From Fulvivirga ligni (lineage in GTDB: Bacteria > Bacteroidota > Bacteroidia > Cytophagales > Cyclobacteriaceae): a stretch of 64,000 bases of DNA. The notes below the pieces were generated by a model. The model was not told where the DNA came from, did no database searches, and was given only the letters and a program-made list of their open reading frames with translations. The position numbers were made by a program, and so were the translations under genes. This document shows, one piece after another, positions 1-10,020 of this stretch; within the stretch, counting starts at the first letter, position 1; each line of letters opens with the position of its first letter. The DNA lies in contig NZ_CP089979.1 of assembly GCF_021389935.1 (NCBI RefSeq), positions 6,348,501 through 6,412,500 on the forward strand, read 5' to 3'.

Positions 1-138
1 ATAAGAGCGTTGATTCATCCTATGATTTCAATGTATGAATATATTTTGAAACTTGAAAACGATTGCAGTATAAAATGTAAAACTTACGGTTATTATTTTA
101 TTTTTCTAACTTTCTATTATACAAATCCTATAAAAAGG

Positions 139-172
139 AAACAGGCCAGCCATTTACATGACCAGCCTGTTT
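139..172 (-). terminator. Rho-independent terminator of the PUL operon
   Basis: Read on the minus strand just after the GH2 stop, an 8-bp perfect stem (AAACAGGC / GCCTGTTT) is followed by CC and a run of five T. It would end the long minus-strand transcript that begins at susC or at internal promoters. Nothing else is recognisable in the first 138 bases. Confidence 0.75.
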
Positions 173-196
173 GTCCAAACTAAACCTACTTACTAC

Positions 197-2002
197 TTAG
201 TCTTCAATGCTTTGTATCACTTTTTCATTGGCCTCACGTACTCTGTCTTCGTCCACTTTAATCACCTTTCTATCGTAAGTTAAAAGGCCATTTACCTCCA
301 CCTCTACATCAGTGGTTTGTGTATAAACAGCTGCTGAAAATCCTCTTTTAGCTAGTTCTGCTAATTTCTCAGCATATTTTACATATTCATCAGTTACTGC
401 TTTAGAGTTTTTAAACTGTACATATCCCCAGTTCTTATCAGGCACCCATAGATGACCTTCAAGCGCCAGGCCTATACCTCCATACTCTCCAAGTACGGTA
501 GATCTCATACCATCATATAAGTACATATCTGGTCCCGGGTAATTGTGAAGATCCAGCATATCTCCTGTTTGGAAGTGATTACCACCACTAGCAGGGTTCA
601 CTAGTCTTGATGGATCGTACTCCTTAGTCCACTCTACAATTTCTTTAGTTTTAAACTGTCCCCATGCCTCGTTGAAAGGCACCCAAACTACTATACTTGG
701 ATATGAGTAGAGATAATCCATAATTTCTTTCCACTCTTTTCTATAAGTAGCTTCTGATTCAGCTGATCTCTGTAGTTCTTCGCCCTGGAAGTAATGGTGG
801 TTATCCCATCTTTGGAATCTCTCGCCGCTAGGCATATCTTGCCATACTAATATTCCAAGCTTATCACAATGCGTATACCATCTTGCTGGCTCTACTTTTA
901 CGTGCTTTCTGATCATGTTGAAACCAAAGTCTTTGGTTTTTTTGATGTCATATACCAAAGCTTCATCAGTAGGAGCAGTGTATAATCCATCAGGCCACCA
1001 GCCCTGATCTAAAGGACCAAACTGGAATACGTCCTTGTTATTCAGTTGCAAACGCACTATGCCGTGCTCATCTCTTTTCTGAGATATTTTTCTCATAGCA
1101 AAATAGCTTTTCACATTATCCAGTGCTTTGCCATTTTGTACCAACTTCACTTCTATATCATATAAGAAGGGTGAATCCGGAGTCCATAATTTTGCATCAG
1201 CTATAGAGATTTCTACTGCCTGATTTGCAGCAGCTTTCGCAGTAGTTACTACCTTACCATCAGCCTTAACAATCACCTCAGCAATGTCAGCATATTGCTC
1301 ATCATTGGTTTCTACCTTAATAGAAACACTGTTGTTATCGATGTTTGGAGTAGTTTTTAAGTTAGTGATATAGTGCTCAGGCACAGGCTCTAACCATACT
1401 GTTTGCCAGATACCAGTTACCGGAGTATACCAGATTCCTTCCGGATTTTTCACCTGCTTACCTCTTGGCTGATGACCTCTGTCTGAAGGATCCCAAACTT
1501 TCACCATCAGCTTCTGGCTGCCAGATTTGTTAATAAATGGAGTAATATCGAAAGAGAAAGGCGTGTATCCACCTGTGTGCTCACCTACTTTGATATCATT
1601 AACCCAAATTTCTGTTTTCCAATCTACCGCTCCAAAATGAAGTAGCACATGATTTCTCTTCCAGCTGCTAGGCACTTCGAAAGTTCTTTTATACCAAAGC
1701 TCATTTTGCTCGCCTACAGTCTTTTGCACGCCAGAAAGGCTAGACTCCACTGCAAATGGCACTAATATTTTTCCATCAAATCCTGCTGGTTTTTCACCTT
1801 TTGGCTTTATGGCATAATCCCATAGGCCGTTAAGGTTTTTCCAGTCAGATCTTTCCATGATCGGTCTTGGGTATTCGCCAAGTACATTATTCGGGTCTAC
1901 TTTCTCAGCCCATTCAGTTTTTATTTTATCGCCAGCCGGCTTCCATTGAGCCTGTGCTGTTATCATTACAAAACAGGCCGCTACAGCTAGTAGTCTTTTC
2001 AT
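197..2002 (-). CDS. Exported glycoside hydrolase family 2 (beta-galactosidase/glucuronidase-like)
   Basis: The 601-residue protein starts with a Sec signal peptide ending near residue 18 (AQAQ). The GH2 order is visible: an N-terminal sugar-binding jelly roll (about 45-200, with WYKRTFEVP and HFGAVDWKTEIWVN), an Ig-like middle (about 210-310) and a TIM barrel. In the barrel, FNEAW places the acid/base at Glu445 and LGEYGG places the nucleophile at Glu506. It is probably periplasmic and attacks beta-linked galactose, glucuronate or similar residues on PUL-derived oligosaccharides; the sequence alone does not fix the sugar. It is the last gene of the minus-strand PUL, 40 bp after its upstream neighbour. 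It is shorter than LacZ because the C-terminal domains are absent, as in many Bacteroidota GH2 enzymes. Confidence 0.85.
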   Translation of the reverse strand: MKRLLAVAACFVMITAQAQWKPAGDKIKTEWAEKVDPNNVLGEYPRPIMERSDWKNLNGLWDYAIKPKGEKPAGFDGKILVPFAVESSLSGVQKTVGEQNELWYKRTFEVPSSWKRNHVLLHFGAVDWKTEIWVNDIKVGEHTGGYTPFSFDITPFINKSGSQKLMVKVWDPSDRGHQPRGKQVKNPEGIWYTPVTGIWQTVWLEPVPEHYITNLKTTPNIDNNSVSIKVETNDEQYADIAEVIVKADGKVVTTAKAAANQAVEISIADAKLWTPDSPFLYDIEVKLVQNGKALDNVKSYFAMRKISQKRDEHGIVRLQLNNKDVFQFGPLDQGWWPDGLYTAPTDEALVYDIKKTKDFGFNMIRKHVKVEPARWYTHCDKLGILVWQDMPSGERFQRWDNHHYFQGEELQRSAESEATYRKEWKEIMDYLYSYPSIVVWVPFNEAWGQFKTKEIVEWTKEYDPSRLVNPASGGNHFQTGDMLDLHNYPGPDMYLYDGMRSTVLGEYGGIGLALEGHLWVPDKNWGYVQFKNSKAVTDEYVKYAEKLAELAKRGFSAAVYTQTTDVEVEVNGLLTYDRKVIKVDEDRVREANEKVIQSIED

Positions 2003-2042
2003 TGAGTCTTAATTTTTATGATTTTCTTCTTAATTGTATTTC

Positions 2043-4472
2043 TTAGTTATCCATCATTTTGATGAAATAGCCACCCACAACGCTACGTGCCTGAAAGCCA
2101 ATATGCTTTCCGTTTGTAGTTTCATGCCAGTCGCTTAAAGGTATTCTGTCTGATGTCTCTGTGGCGAATTTGTATATTGGCTTTACCAGAGCTTCAAAGT
2201 CTTTTTGATTATCAGCTAAAGTGGCTGTCCACATGATCCAGTCAGACTTGGTGTAAGTTTTACGGCTATCTAATGGCAAGCCATAGTTATTTTGATGGCT
2301 TAGATAATAGGCCATTTCTTTTTCGTAAACCTCCTCAGGGAAAATATTTAGGTCTAAAAGCTTATCCCATACCAGATTGTATTTTTGGCTCCAGGTACCT
2401 GGATTCTCAAAGGTTAGCGAGTAATGATCACCGTCACCAGCCAGTTTCATCCATTTTTGAGCAAAGTCTTTAGCCATCTTATCATACTGCTGATAGGTAT
2501 CTTCTTCGCCTAGCATTTTGGCCAGCTTAGCATAACAGCCAATACCCACAATAGCCTTCACTGATAGGTTAGCATTTCTTGCTATATGACCAGCAAAATC
2601 ATCTGTACACAGCTGATTTTCAGGATCAAAGCCATCTCTTTCAAGGAATTTCACCCACTGTGTTAATGACTCCCAGTGCTTCTTGGCATAGTCTGCATTA
2701 CCTTCTGCATCTGCTATAGCCGCAGTAAGTATAATCATGTTTCCAGATTCTTCTACTGGCATATCACCACCGTAAACCTGACCATTAGCTTTTGGATAAG
2801 TACCTAAATCATGTGCAGCAAAAGGCTTTTTCCACTTTCCACTTTCGCTGTAGTAGAAAATACCGTTGAGCATTCCTTTTAATAAATCAGGGTTATAGAT
2901 AAGGAAAAGCGGTGCAGATGGATAAGTAACGTCTACTGTGTTAATACAACCATTACTATAATTTTCTTTAGATAAGAAAAGTATCTCACCATCAGGGCTC
3001 TTGACTAATTTGTGAGCAGAAATAGCTTGTCTGTAAGCTATAGCACAAAGTTTAGCATACTCCACGCCGCCTGCTTTCTCTGCTTTTTTATAAAGACTTT
3101 CGTCGAATGACTGGCATTGTTTTATGATGCTTTCGTATTCTTTCGACGCAGCAGTTAGCTCACCTTCAATGGTAGCTTTACCATCGTTATTCCACCATGG
3201 TCTGATTTCCTGCTCGAAATATTCTACAGCATATTTATCATCATAGCCAAGTAAAAACAGCCCTTCAGACTCCTTTTTACTTACACTTCCTAAATCAATA
3301 GATGTACTTAAAATGGTGTTAAGTCCTGTTTCAGAACCTTTGCTATCCACCTTATTTACAGACTGTTTCACATTGCTCCCACTTTTTGTAGCCACGTACA
3401 TGTATCCCCAGTCTATTCGAAGGTCATCTCCTTTTTTCTTTAATACCGGCTGCGCTTGTGTTCCTGCTTTCAGAATTGTTAAGCCACCCTCAGTTAAAGT
3501 CTCTGCCTCCACCTTTTGAGCTGGAGTGTTTACGGCAATCATGGCCGAAGCATCTAACCTTACTTTTACCTTATGCTCTTTACCATCATTAGATTTCACG
3601 GCATAGTTGATGTATGAAACCGGTCTTGACATTAAATCAAGATTGTCCATTAACAATGGCGATGTGAAAGTTAACCTAGCATCTACGCCTCCACAGGTAA
3701 AGTCATAAATGGTTTGAGTGGGTGTTATGCTCACCCCTTTTTGTACACCTACTAAATCATTGGTGTTTTTTTCAATTCTTTCGCTAACCAAACCGGCATC
3801 TAACCAGGCTCCGCCAGCTGTATTTAATATATGTATGGCTAGCACGTTTTTGCCTACCTTCAGACTTTTCTTAGCAGCCGCTTTCAGATCCACAAAATTA
3901 TATTTGGTATCCCAGCCTACCTTTTCAAATACTTGCTCTCCGTTTATAAAGATCTTAATATTATCATCATGGCTGATTTTTAGCTGCCAATTACTTGCAT
4001 CGAAACCTTTTTTTAGAGTAAACTCTCTTCTTACATATAAGTCATGGCTTTTCCATACTGTTTTAGCAGTAGAAGGGTTATCACCAAAAGGAGCTTCGGT
4101 CGTTTTCCAGCTGCTGTCATCAAAATCAACTGCCTTCCAGCCTTCTGCAGGCTTAGACTCTGTGAATTTACAGGTGTAATCCTGCATGTCTGAAGTAGGA
4201 AGAATAGCATCATAAGCTACCGGCTTTTTACCTAGTACTCTATATTCCTTTCCATCTACCTCTACATAGCCAATTAATGGCTGATCAGATCCTGTCCAGT
4301 GCCTGGTAGAAGCATCTGTAAGCTTATCATTAAAAGACCAAATACTGAAATATGGATCATGAGCCACTAACGGATAAGCCGGTGCTTTCTCAGCCTGTGC
4401 CTGAGCCATATTGCTTATGAAAATGAGTAATAAGAAAGAAGGAATAAATCCTAAAACTAGTTTTTTGTTCAT
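2043..4472 (-). CDS. Glutaminase-like multidomain glycosidase candidate (DUF4964/DUF5127/DUF4965/DUF1793)
   Basis: This 809-residue exported protein has a signal peptide of about 26 residues ending AQAQA. The opening (PAYPLVAHDPYFSIWSF, then TRHWTGSDQPLIG) is typical of the GtaA/glutaminase-A-like family, and the C-terminal half is the expected alpha-helical hairpin barrel (DTYQQYDKMAKDFAQKWM, SHQNNYGLPLDSRKTYTKSDW). Residues about 95-235 look like a galactose-binding jelly roll inserted after the N-terminal domain (AEGWKAVDFDDSSWKTTEAPFG). Family members are often called glutaminases but in PULs more likely act on glycans; no activity can be assigned here. It sits between GH43 and GH2 genes in the same operon. 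Confidence 0.7.
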   Translation of the reverse strand: MNKKLVLGFIPSFLLLIFISNMAQAQAEKAPAYPLVAHDPYFSIWSFNDKLTDASTRHWTGSDQPLIGYVEVDGKEYRVLGKKPVAYDAILPTSDMQDYTCKFTESKPAEGWKAVDFDDSSWKTTEAPFGDNPSTAKTVWKSHDLYVRREFTLKKGFDASNWQLKISHDDNIKIFINGEQVFEKVGWDTKYNFVDLKAAAKKSLKVGKNVLAIHILNTAGGAWLDAGLVSERIEKNTNDLVGVQKGVSITPTQTIYDFTCGGVDARLTFTSPLLMDNLDLMSRPVSYINYAVKSNDGKEHKVKVRLDASAMIAVNTPAQKVEAETLTEGGLTILKAGTQAQPVLKKKGDDLRIDWGYMYVATKSGSNVKQSVNKVDSKGSETGLNTILSTSIDLGSVSKKESEGLFLLGYDDKYAVEYFEQEIRPWWNNDGKATIEGELTAASKEYESIIKQCQSFDESLYKKAEKAGGVEYAKLCAIAYRQAISAHKLVKSPDGEILFLSKENYSNGCINTVDVTYPSAPLFLIYNPDLLKGMLNGIFYYSESGKWKKPFAAHDLGTYPKANGQVYGGDMPVEESGNMIILTAAIADAEGNADYAKKHWESLTQWVKFLERDGFDPENQLCTDDFAGHIARNANLSVKAIVGIGCYAKLAKMLGEEDTYQQYDKMAKDFAQKWMKLAGDGDHYSLTFENPGTWSQKYNLVWDKLLDLNIFPEEVYEKEMAYYLSHQNNYGLPLDSRKTYTKSDWIMWTATLADNQKDFEALVKPIYKFATETSDRIPLSDWHETTNGKHIGFQARSVVGGYFIKMMDN

Positions 4473-4514
4473 AAGGGTAGCTTTGAGGTTGTATTAATAG
4501 GTTATTGGTTTAAA

Positions 4515-5549
4515 TTATTTGTCTGACGGAATAGGTAGCTCTTCACCCTCTTTTACCGGGGTACCAAAATTTGGAGTACCATCAGTGTTCCAGGTAAACT
4601 TTTGAGCTCTAGGTGATCTTTTAGGACCACAACCTAAGCCTGACTCTGAATTAGCATGGTATAGAATCCAATCTTCAGTACCATCTGCAGATTTGAAGAA
4701 TGAATTGTGCCCCGGGGCATATACTCCATTTTCAGGTGCCTGCTCGAATACCGGATCTTTTGATTTTTTCCAGTTATCCGCATTCATCAGGTCCTGATCA
4801 TTATCTACAGCCAGCATTCCAAGTGCATAATAATCTGTCCAGCAAGCACTTGCAGAATAGATTATAAATATCTTATTACCATGTTTTAACGGCTGAGGAC
4901 CTTCATTTACATAGATGTGCTCCATGTCCTCTCCTTCCCATGTAACTTTACCATGCTTTTCCCAATCATAGGTAGGAGTAGAAATCATGGTTCTTTTCCC
5001 CTCTAGAGTCCAGGGGTTTTTCATTCTAGAAATGTAAATGTCCTGGCGGCCATTCCTGGCTCCTTCCCAGCCCGACCATACCATATAAAGCTGGCCATTG
5101 TTTTCAAACACTGAACCATCGATAGCCCAGTGATCTCCGTTATCCTGAAGCTTTCCTTTTACGGTCCAGTTTCCCTTTAGCGGATCCTGACTGTCGCACT
5201 CCAGCACCCACATTCTGTGGTTAATGTTTTTACCGTTATCAGCGGCTACATAGACATACCATTTGCCCTGCAGGTAATGAATCTCCGGAGCCCAAAGCTC
5301 TTTTGAGTTCATGCCTTCCGCCGGTGGGTTCCACACTACTTTACTTTCTGCAGTAGGTATATCAGCAATGTTTTTAGTTTTCCAGATTTTAATATTTCTA
5401 CCCATGGTATGGGTGTAGTAGTAATATCCATCTTTATAAATCACCCATGGATCTGGACCGCCAGGTAATATTGGATTAGTGAAGGTTTTAGACTGCCCCC
5501 ACGCAAGCGCAGGGAACAGAACTAAAACTAATAAATACCTTAATTTCAT
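4515..5549 (-). CDS. Exported GH43 enzyme, probable alpha-L-arabinofuranosidase/arabinanase
   Basis: The 344-residue protein carries a Sec signal peptide ending near Gly18 (ALAWGQ). The five-bladed GH43 propeller follows, with the three acidic residues in standard contexts: the base in GGPDPWV, the pKa modulator in WAIDGSVF and the general acid in NEGPQ. The GPDPWVI...YYYTHT pattern resembles exo-1,5-alpha-L-arabinofuranosidases (family knowledge), so release of arabinose from arabinan or arabinogalactan side chains is a reasonable inference. Its start overlaps the stop of the upstream galM gene by 4 bp, so the two are translationally coupled. It is a paralogue of the GH43 at 10053-11135 but lacks the lipoprotein anchor, suggesting a periplasmic rather than surface location. 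Confidence 0.85.
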   Translation of the reverse strand: MKLRYLLVLVLFPALAWGQSKTFTNPILPGGPDPWVIYKDGYYYYTHTMGRNIKIWKTKNIADIPTAESKVVWNPPAEGMNSKELWAPEIHYLQGKWYVYVAADNGKNINHRMWVLECDSQDPLKGNWTVKGKLQDNGDHWAIDGSVFENNGQLYMVWSGWEGARNGRQDIYISRMKNPWTLEGKRTMISTPTYDWEKHGKVTWEGEDMEHIYVNEGPQPLKHGNKIFIIYSASACWTDYYALGMLAVDNDQDLMNADNWKKSKDPVFEQAPENGVYAPGHNSFFKSADGTEDWILYHANSESGLGCGPKRSPRAQKFTWNTDGTPNFGTPVKEGEELPIPSDK

Positions 5550-6709
5550 TTGGTAGAGAACTTGTAGGTGGTAGATGTGTGATACGTCTCACCAGGATTT
5601 AACTCAACAGACGGGAAGTCTGGCTGGTTAGGAGAATCCGGGTAGTGCTCTGTTTCTAAAGCTATACCCCATCTGTATTTATAAGCTACACCACCTTTAC
5701 CAGTTAAAGAGCCATCCAGGAAGTTTCCAGAATAGAACTGTAAGCCAGGCTCTGTAGTAAAGATCTCCATTAATCTACCGCTCTTAGGCTCGTAAACGCT
5801 AGCCGCTTTGGTCATACCTTCACCATCAGCATTTAAAACCCAGCAGTGATCATAACCACCACCGTATGTAAGCTGCTGATTATCTTCACCAATTCTAGCT
5901 CCGATAGCTGTGGGCTCTCTAAAATCAAATGGAGTGCCATCCACAGATTCCAGCTGACCTTCAGGAATAAGCGTGCTATCTATAGGCACAAACTTATCTG
6001 CATTGATCATTACCTCATGACCTAAAATATCACCTTTTACTCCGCCAGTAAGATTGAAGTAAGAGTGGTTAGTTAGGTTTACTATTGTTTTTTTATCAGT
6101 AGTAGCGGTGTAATCGATTTTAAGACTGTTATCATCTGTAAGCACGTAAGTAACTTCTACTTTTAGCTCACCAGGATAACCTTCTTCCATATCAGGGCTT
6201 ACATAGTTTAGCTTTAGTCCCTCACCTTCATCTGTAGTGATTTTTTCAGCATCCCAAACTACTTTATCAAACCCTTTTTTTCCACCGTGCAAAGTGTTTA
6301 CACCATTATTCACTGCCAAAGTATATTCCTCACCATCTAAAGTGAATTTACCTTTAGCAATACGGTTTCCATATCTACCAATTAGGGCACCAAAATAAGG
6401 GCTATCCTTTTGGTAATCAGCAAGATTATCATACCCTAGCACTACATCTTCTAACTTACCAGTTTTATCAGGTACCATTAAAGACGTGATGATACCTCCG
6501 TAATTAGTAATGTGTGCTTCCACACCATGGCTGTTTTTAAGGGTGTACAAAGACACCTTCTTTCCATCAGCTTCACCAAATTCTTTAGGTTCATTACTTA
6601 CAGCAGTAGTATCTGCTGTTTCTGTTTCATTATTCTCTTTCTTAGGACCACATGCCAGTACGCACACAAAGGCTACTAACAATAGTCCCAGGTTTAGTTT
6701 TGATTTCAT
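5546..6709 (-). CDS. galM: Lipoprotein aldose 1-epimerase (galactose mutarotase)
   Basis: The 387-residue protein begins with a type II signal peptide (VLAC, Cys20), followed by an acidic linker. The rest is a complete mutarotase: FGALIGRYGNRIAKG substrate loop, NNGVNTLHGG with a catalytic His, TNHSYFNLTG with the second His, and GLQFYSGNFLDG with FALETEHYPDSPNQ-like C-terminal elements carrying the catalytic Glu. It interconverts alpha and beta anomers of free sugars such as galactose, here in the envelope as sugars are released by neighbouring hydrolases. Its last codons overlap the following GH43 start by 4 bp. Confidence 0.88.
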   Translation of the reverse strand: MKSKLNLGLLLVAFVCVLACGPKKENNETETADTTAVSNEPKEFGEADGKKVSLYTLKNSHGVEAHITNYGGIITSLMVPDKTGKLEDVVLGYDNLADYQKDSPYFGALIGRYGNRIAKGKFTLDGEEYTLAVNNGVNTLHGGKKGFDKVVWDAEKITTDEGEGLKLNYVSPDMEEGYPGELKVEVTYVLTDDNSLKIDYTATTDKKTIVNLTNHSYFNLTGGVKGDILGHEVMINADKFVPIDSTLIPEGQLESVDGTPFDFREPTAIGARIGEDNQQLTYGGGYDHCWVLNADGEGMTKAASVYEPKSGRLMEIFTTEPGLQFYSGNFLDGSLTGKGGVAYKYRWGIALETEHYPDSPNQPDFPSVELNPGETYHTSTTYKFSTK

Positions 6710-6730
6710 TATTATTAAGTAGTATTAGTT

Positions 6731-7915
6731 TCAATTATTAGCTTCGGCAGTCATCTTTTTAATAAGCGCTACCTCTTCTTCTTTGTATGGTTTTCCGTCA
6801 GTATGTAATACTTCGTGGAACCATACATCTGGCTCAGCAGTGTATTGCTTATCCCAGCTGTCCCATGGGTACTTGGTCTGAGTTTTTCCATCTACAAAAC
6901 CCCAGTTATACATAGCTATATTGTATTTTCTGGCAATGGGAAGGAAAGCTTCGAAAGTGCTACCTCTAGGTCTGGCCATGTATTCTGTACACATTAAAGG
7001 CTTACCATATCTCTGCAACCAGTTGATTCTTTTTTCAAACTCAGCGGCATCGTCATAATTATGGAAAGAGATTACATCAGACTGTGAAATCTGTGTTTTT
7101 TGAAGCTCTGACATTTTATCTTCAGAAGACCAATCTCCTAACCACACCCCTGAAGTAAGTGGCTGAGCAGGATTTACTGATCTGGCCCACACAAATGATT
7201 TCTTTAATAAAGGCAATACATAATCTACCTTATTCTCTAGCTCTACTTTACCGTAAGCTCTATCATTAGTGTTATCAGGCTCATTCCAAACGTCCCAACC
7301 AAGGATTCTCTCATCGTTAGCAAAATGTCCTACCACACCCTTTACATATCTTTCCAGTCTGGGATATTGAGTGCTGTCTGTTAAAGCCTCCTTTCCAGGG
7401 CTTTGCAACCAACCTGAATTATGTACATGTGGCTTAGGATCTCTCTGATCACCTAATTCTGATGATGGATCCCAGCAAGAGTCAAAAAGAACGAATAAAG
7501 GCTTTATTCCATGATTATCCGCCATTACCAAAAAGGCATCTAATCTATCTATGAAGCCAGCAGAATCTGCCTTCCACAATAGATCATGGAGATACACACG
7601 GGCCGTATTCATACCCAACTCCTGAGCCCAACCTAGTTCTCGATCAATGGTTTCTTTGTCGAAACTAGATGCCTGCCACATTTCTAATTCATTAATGGCA
7701 GTACTTGGATTGAAATTGCTACCTACCAGCCATGGCTGAGATTTATACCATTCGTTAGCCTGTTCTTTAGACCATATTTCTCTTGGTGCCGATGATACTT
7801 TTTCCACAGAAGCAACTTCCGTAGTGTCTTTATCTTCGCTTTCGCCTTCCTTAGGAGCATTGCAGCTTTGGAACATCACTACAGCTGCGAGTAAAGAGTA
7901 TTTAAAAAATTTCAT
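6731..7915 (-). CDS. Clan GH-A (GH5-like) lipoprotein glycosidase
   Basis: This 394-residue lipoprotein has its lipobox at Cys18 (FQSC) followed by an acidic stretch. The TIM barrel has clan GH-A signatures: LGMNTARVYLHD (strand 2), DVWNEPDN with the acid/base Glu (strand 4), and LMCTEYMARP with the nucleophile Glu (strand 7). Related proteins are often annotated as cellulase family or 1,4-beta-xylanase, but the substrate is not proven. It lies in the PUL between galM (21 bp gap) and the unassigned 674-residue protein. Confidence 0.75.
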   Translation of the reverse strand: MKFFKYSLLAAVVMFQSCNAPKEGESEDKDTTEVASVEKVSSAPREIWSKEQANEWYKSQPWLVGSNFNPSTAINELEMWQASSFDKETIDRELGWAQELGMNTARVYLHDLLWKADSAGFIDRLDAFLVMADNHGIKPLFVLFDSCWDPSSELGDQRDPKPHVHNSGWLQSPGKEALTDSTQYPRLERYVKGVVGHFANDERILGWDVWNEPDNTNDRAYGKVELENKVDYVLPLLKKSFVWARSVNPAQPLTSGVWLGDWSSEDKMSELQKTQISQSDVISFHNYDDAAEFEKRINWLQRYGKPLMCTEYMARPRGSTFEAFLPIARKYNIAMYNWGFVDGKTQTKYPWDSWDKQYTAEPDVWFHEVLHTDGKPYKEEEVALIKKMTAEANN

Positions 7916-7982
7916 ATGTCGTATACTAAATTAGTTTAGCTTGATTATTACATAAGAGTAAGGTGAGTTAAAAAACTCACCA

Positions 7983-10007
7983 TTATTTTTTTAAATATTC
8001 TTCAGTTCGTCCTACTGTTAGTAATTCCCATAGGGAAGCTACCGTCCAGCCTGGAGCGAAGTGTAGGTTATAGAAGCCTTTTCCAAAGTGACCATAATCC
8101 CATTCGGTATGCTGAACCACCTCTGGGTAATAGCCCACCTTAGCAATGCCTGACATATGACCTTCATAAGGCAACAGTTGCTCTCGCATAGATGATTTTA
8201 TTACTGCAGCGAAATCATCAAATCTCTTTTCGCCAGTTTCATCAGCCAGCCAGTTAAGCACTTCGTCAAATTCAAAAATGAACACATCAATGTGATTATT
8301 TTCTACCGATACGTTACCCCAGCCTCTGCTTTTAAGGCCCAGGTCTCCCAGCATCTGACCTTGAGCAAATGGCACATCCCAGGTGTAATACCATGAAAGG
8401 GTGAAATAAGCCACTTGCTTGGCTAGTTCAGTGTAGTGCTTCTGCTCTTTACCTTTAGTAACCATAGCCATGTAATACAAAGCAGTGGCTGCATAAAGTG
8501 ACGCCTCTTTGTCTTCACAATCTGCATCTAAAGTAGATGAGAAGTAATCTGATTTCGAAATAATGGCGGTTTCTAGATATCCCACTACTTTACGGGCAGC
8601 ATTGAGATAGGTCTTATCTTTAAAGTATCTGTAGGCCATAACTAATGGAAGTACGCTAGATGGTGAGCTACCACCTGTTTCATCAACTAATGATAAGTCA
8701 CCCTTAAATTTTCTAGGGAAACTTCCATCCTCTTTTTGCAGCTCAAGTGTTTTAGCTAATAGCTTCTTTATATGCTGCTCATATTCAGGGTGTTTTCTGC
8801 CATTTTTTCTCTCGTAATCCAGATAAAATAGGATAGCATAAATTCCTTCAGACTGTCTTCTGATAGAATATACATCAGCCGCAGTGTGCTTATTAATATC
8901 TGCTGTTTCTTTAAAGAAGCCATTATCAGCAAAACCGTATTTTTCATAGCTATCTAAAGTAGCTTGAGCAATTTCTTTCAGTTCATTATCTCCTTTTGCC
9001 TCAGCATATTCTAAAGCATTGAAAGCATTTAATAATACTCTTCCTATGAAGCCTACTTCCAGGAACGGAAGCTTTTCACAAAGGTGTGTTTGCAAGTGAA
9101 TACCACTGAAGCCTTTCAGCTCATCACTAGTTACATAAGACTGTTTGAAGAACTCAGTTAAGGTAGTCTTGATTTCATCATCAGTCAGCTTATTATCGGC
9201 TACGGGCTCAGGCTTGAATAAATCGAAGCAGGCTGTCCATGCTTTTGCTACATAATCTGCATAATTTTCAGCATTGAATGTGCTCAGCTGATAAGTAAGC
9301 TTCACTTCCTCCCCTTTTTTCAGGAATAGGAAAGAAGTAACAGGTTCACCCATAGTTAACTTTCTGAAATAACTATGTGGTGCCTCTGCATAAGGATACG
9401 CGAACTCTAAATAAGGCGTGCCATTTTCCTCACCAAAACCAATGGCTCCCAAATCTGAAGGGCCACTAAGTACTACTTCACCATGAGCCAAAGGAGCTAA
9501 TGAATGTTCTTTGATCTCATCCACTCTGGCTAAAGAGTAGCTTTGCTTTTTATCATTATCATAAACGCCAACCCAGGGAGAGCTTACTCTATCTTCTCTC
9601 ACCAACCAATTGTGGCTCAACCTGGCAGAAGGAGCATTATCAGGTGATCTTAAATTTTTTCTGTACCAGAATCCTGGTAAATAAAGGTATGAGTTATCAT
9701 AGTTCAATCCTTGAGCCAAATACTTACCATTTAAGTTAAAGTAAGTATCTTCTTTAGCTTTTACAGTAATGGTAAGCTGCTGATTACCATTTACTGGCTC
9801 ACTTTTATATTGTAGTGTAAGTGGCAAGTTGGCGCCTTGTAGCTGGCCTCCATAGGCCTTTAGCTGAATAGCCTGAGCATCGTTGCCCGGCTGCTTTATT
9901 TTTAATGTATAGTTCATGCTTTCCGCAAAATCATCAGCAGACTGGGCCATGACTGATAAGGATAGAAAGCATAAGCATATGAGGCTTAAATATTTCATTG
10001 ATATCAT
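7983..10007 (-). CDS. Exported protein of unassigned family, probable six-hairpin glycosidase
   Basis: I do not recognise a named family for this 674-residue protein. It has a signal peptide ending near residue 22 (VMAQ), a beta-rich N-terminal part to about residue 265, and a helical C-terminal part (about 275-674). Aromatic and acidic repeats such as SIRRQSEGIYAILFYLDYER, LFNAFNALEYAEAKGDN-type helices and ALYYMAMVTKG suggest an alpha/alpha-toroid. This beta-plus-toroid layout is common in polysaccharide lyases and inverting glycosidases. Its place between GH43 and GH5-like genes supports a carbohydrate role. An upstream hairpin at 10021-10045 separates it from the GH43 gene, so it may be expressed at a lower level. 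Confidence 0.6.
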   Translation of the reverse strand: MISMKYLSLICLCFLSLSVMAQSADDFAESMNYTLKIKQPGNDAQAIQLKAYGGQLQGANLPLTLQYKSEPVNGNQQLTITVKAKEDTYFNLNGKYLAQGLNYDNSYLYLPGFWYRKNLRSPDNAPSARLSHNWLVREDRVSSPWVGVYDNDKKQSYSLARVDEIKEHSLAPLAHGEVVLSGPSDLGAIGFGEENGTPYLEFAYPYAEAPHSYFRKLTMGEPVTSFLFLKKGEEVKLTYQLSTFNAENYADYVAKAWTACFDLFKPEPVADNKLTDDEIKTTLTEFFKQSYVTSDELKGFSGIHLQTHLCEKLPFLEVGFIGRVLLNAFNALEYAEAKGDNELKEIAQATLDSYEKYGFADNGFFKETADINKHTAADVYSIRRQSEGIYAILFYLDYERKNGRKHPEYEQHIKKLLAKTLELQKEDGSFPRKFKGDLSLVDETGGSSPSSVLPLVMAYRYFKDKTYLNAARKVVGYLETAIISKSDYFSSTLDADCEDKEASLYAATALYYMAMVTKGKEQKHYTELAKQVAYFTLSWYYTWDVPFAQGQMLGDLGLKSRGWGNVSVENNHIDVFIFEFDEVLNWLADETGEKRFDDFAAVIKSSMREQLLPYEGHMSGIAKVGYYPEVVQHTEWDYGHFGKGFYNLHFAPGWTVASLWELLTVGRTEEYLKK

Positions 10008-10020
10008 TGATTAGTATTGT

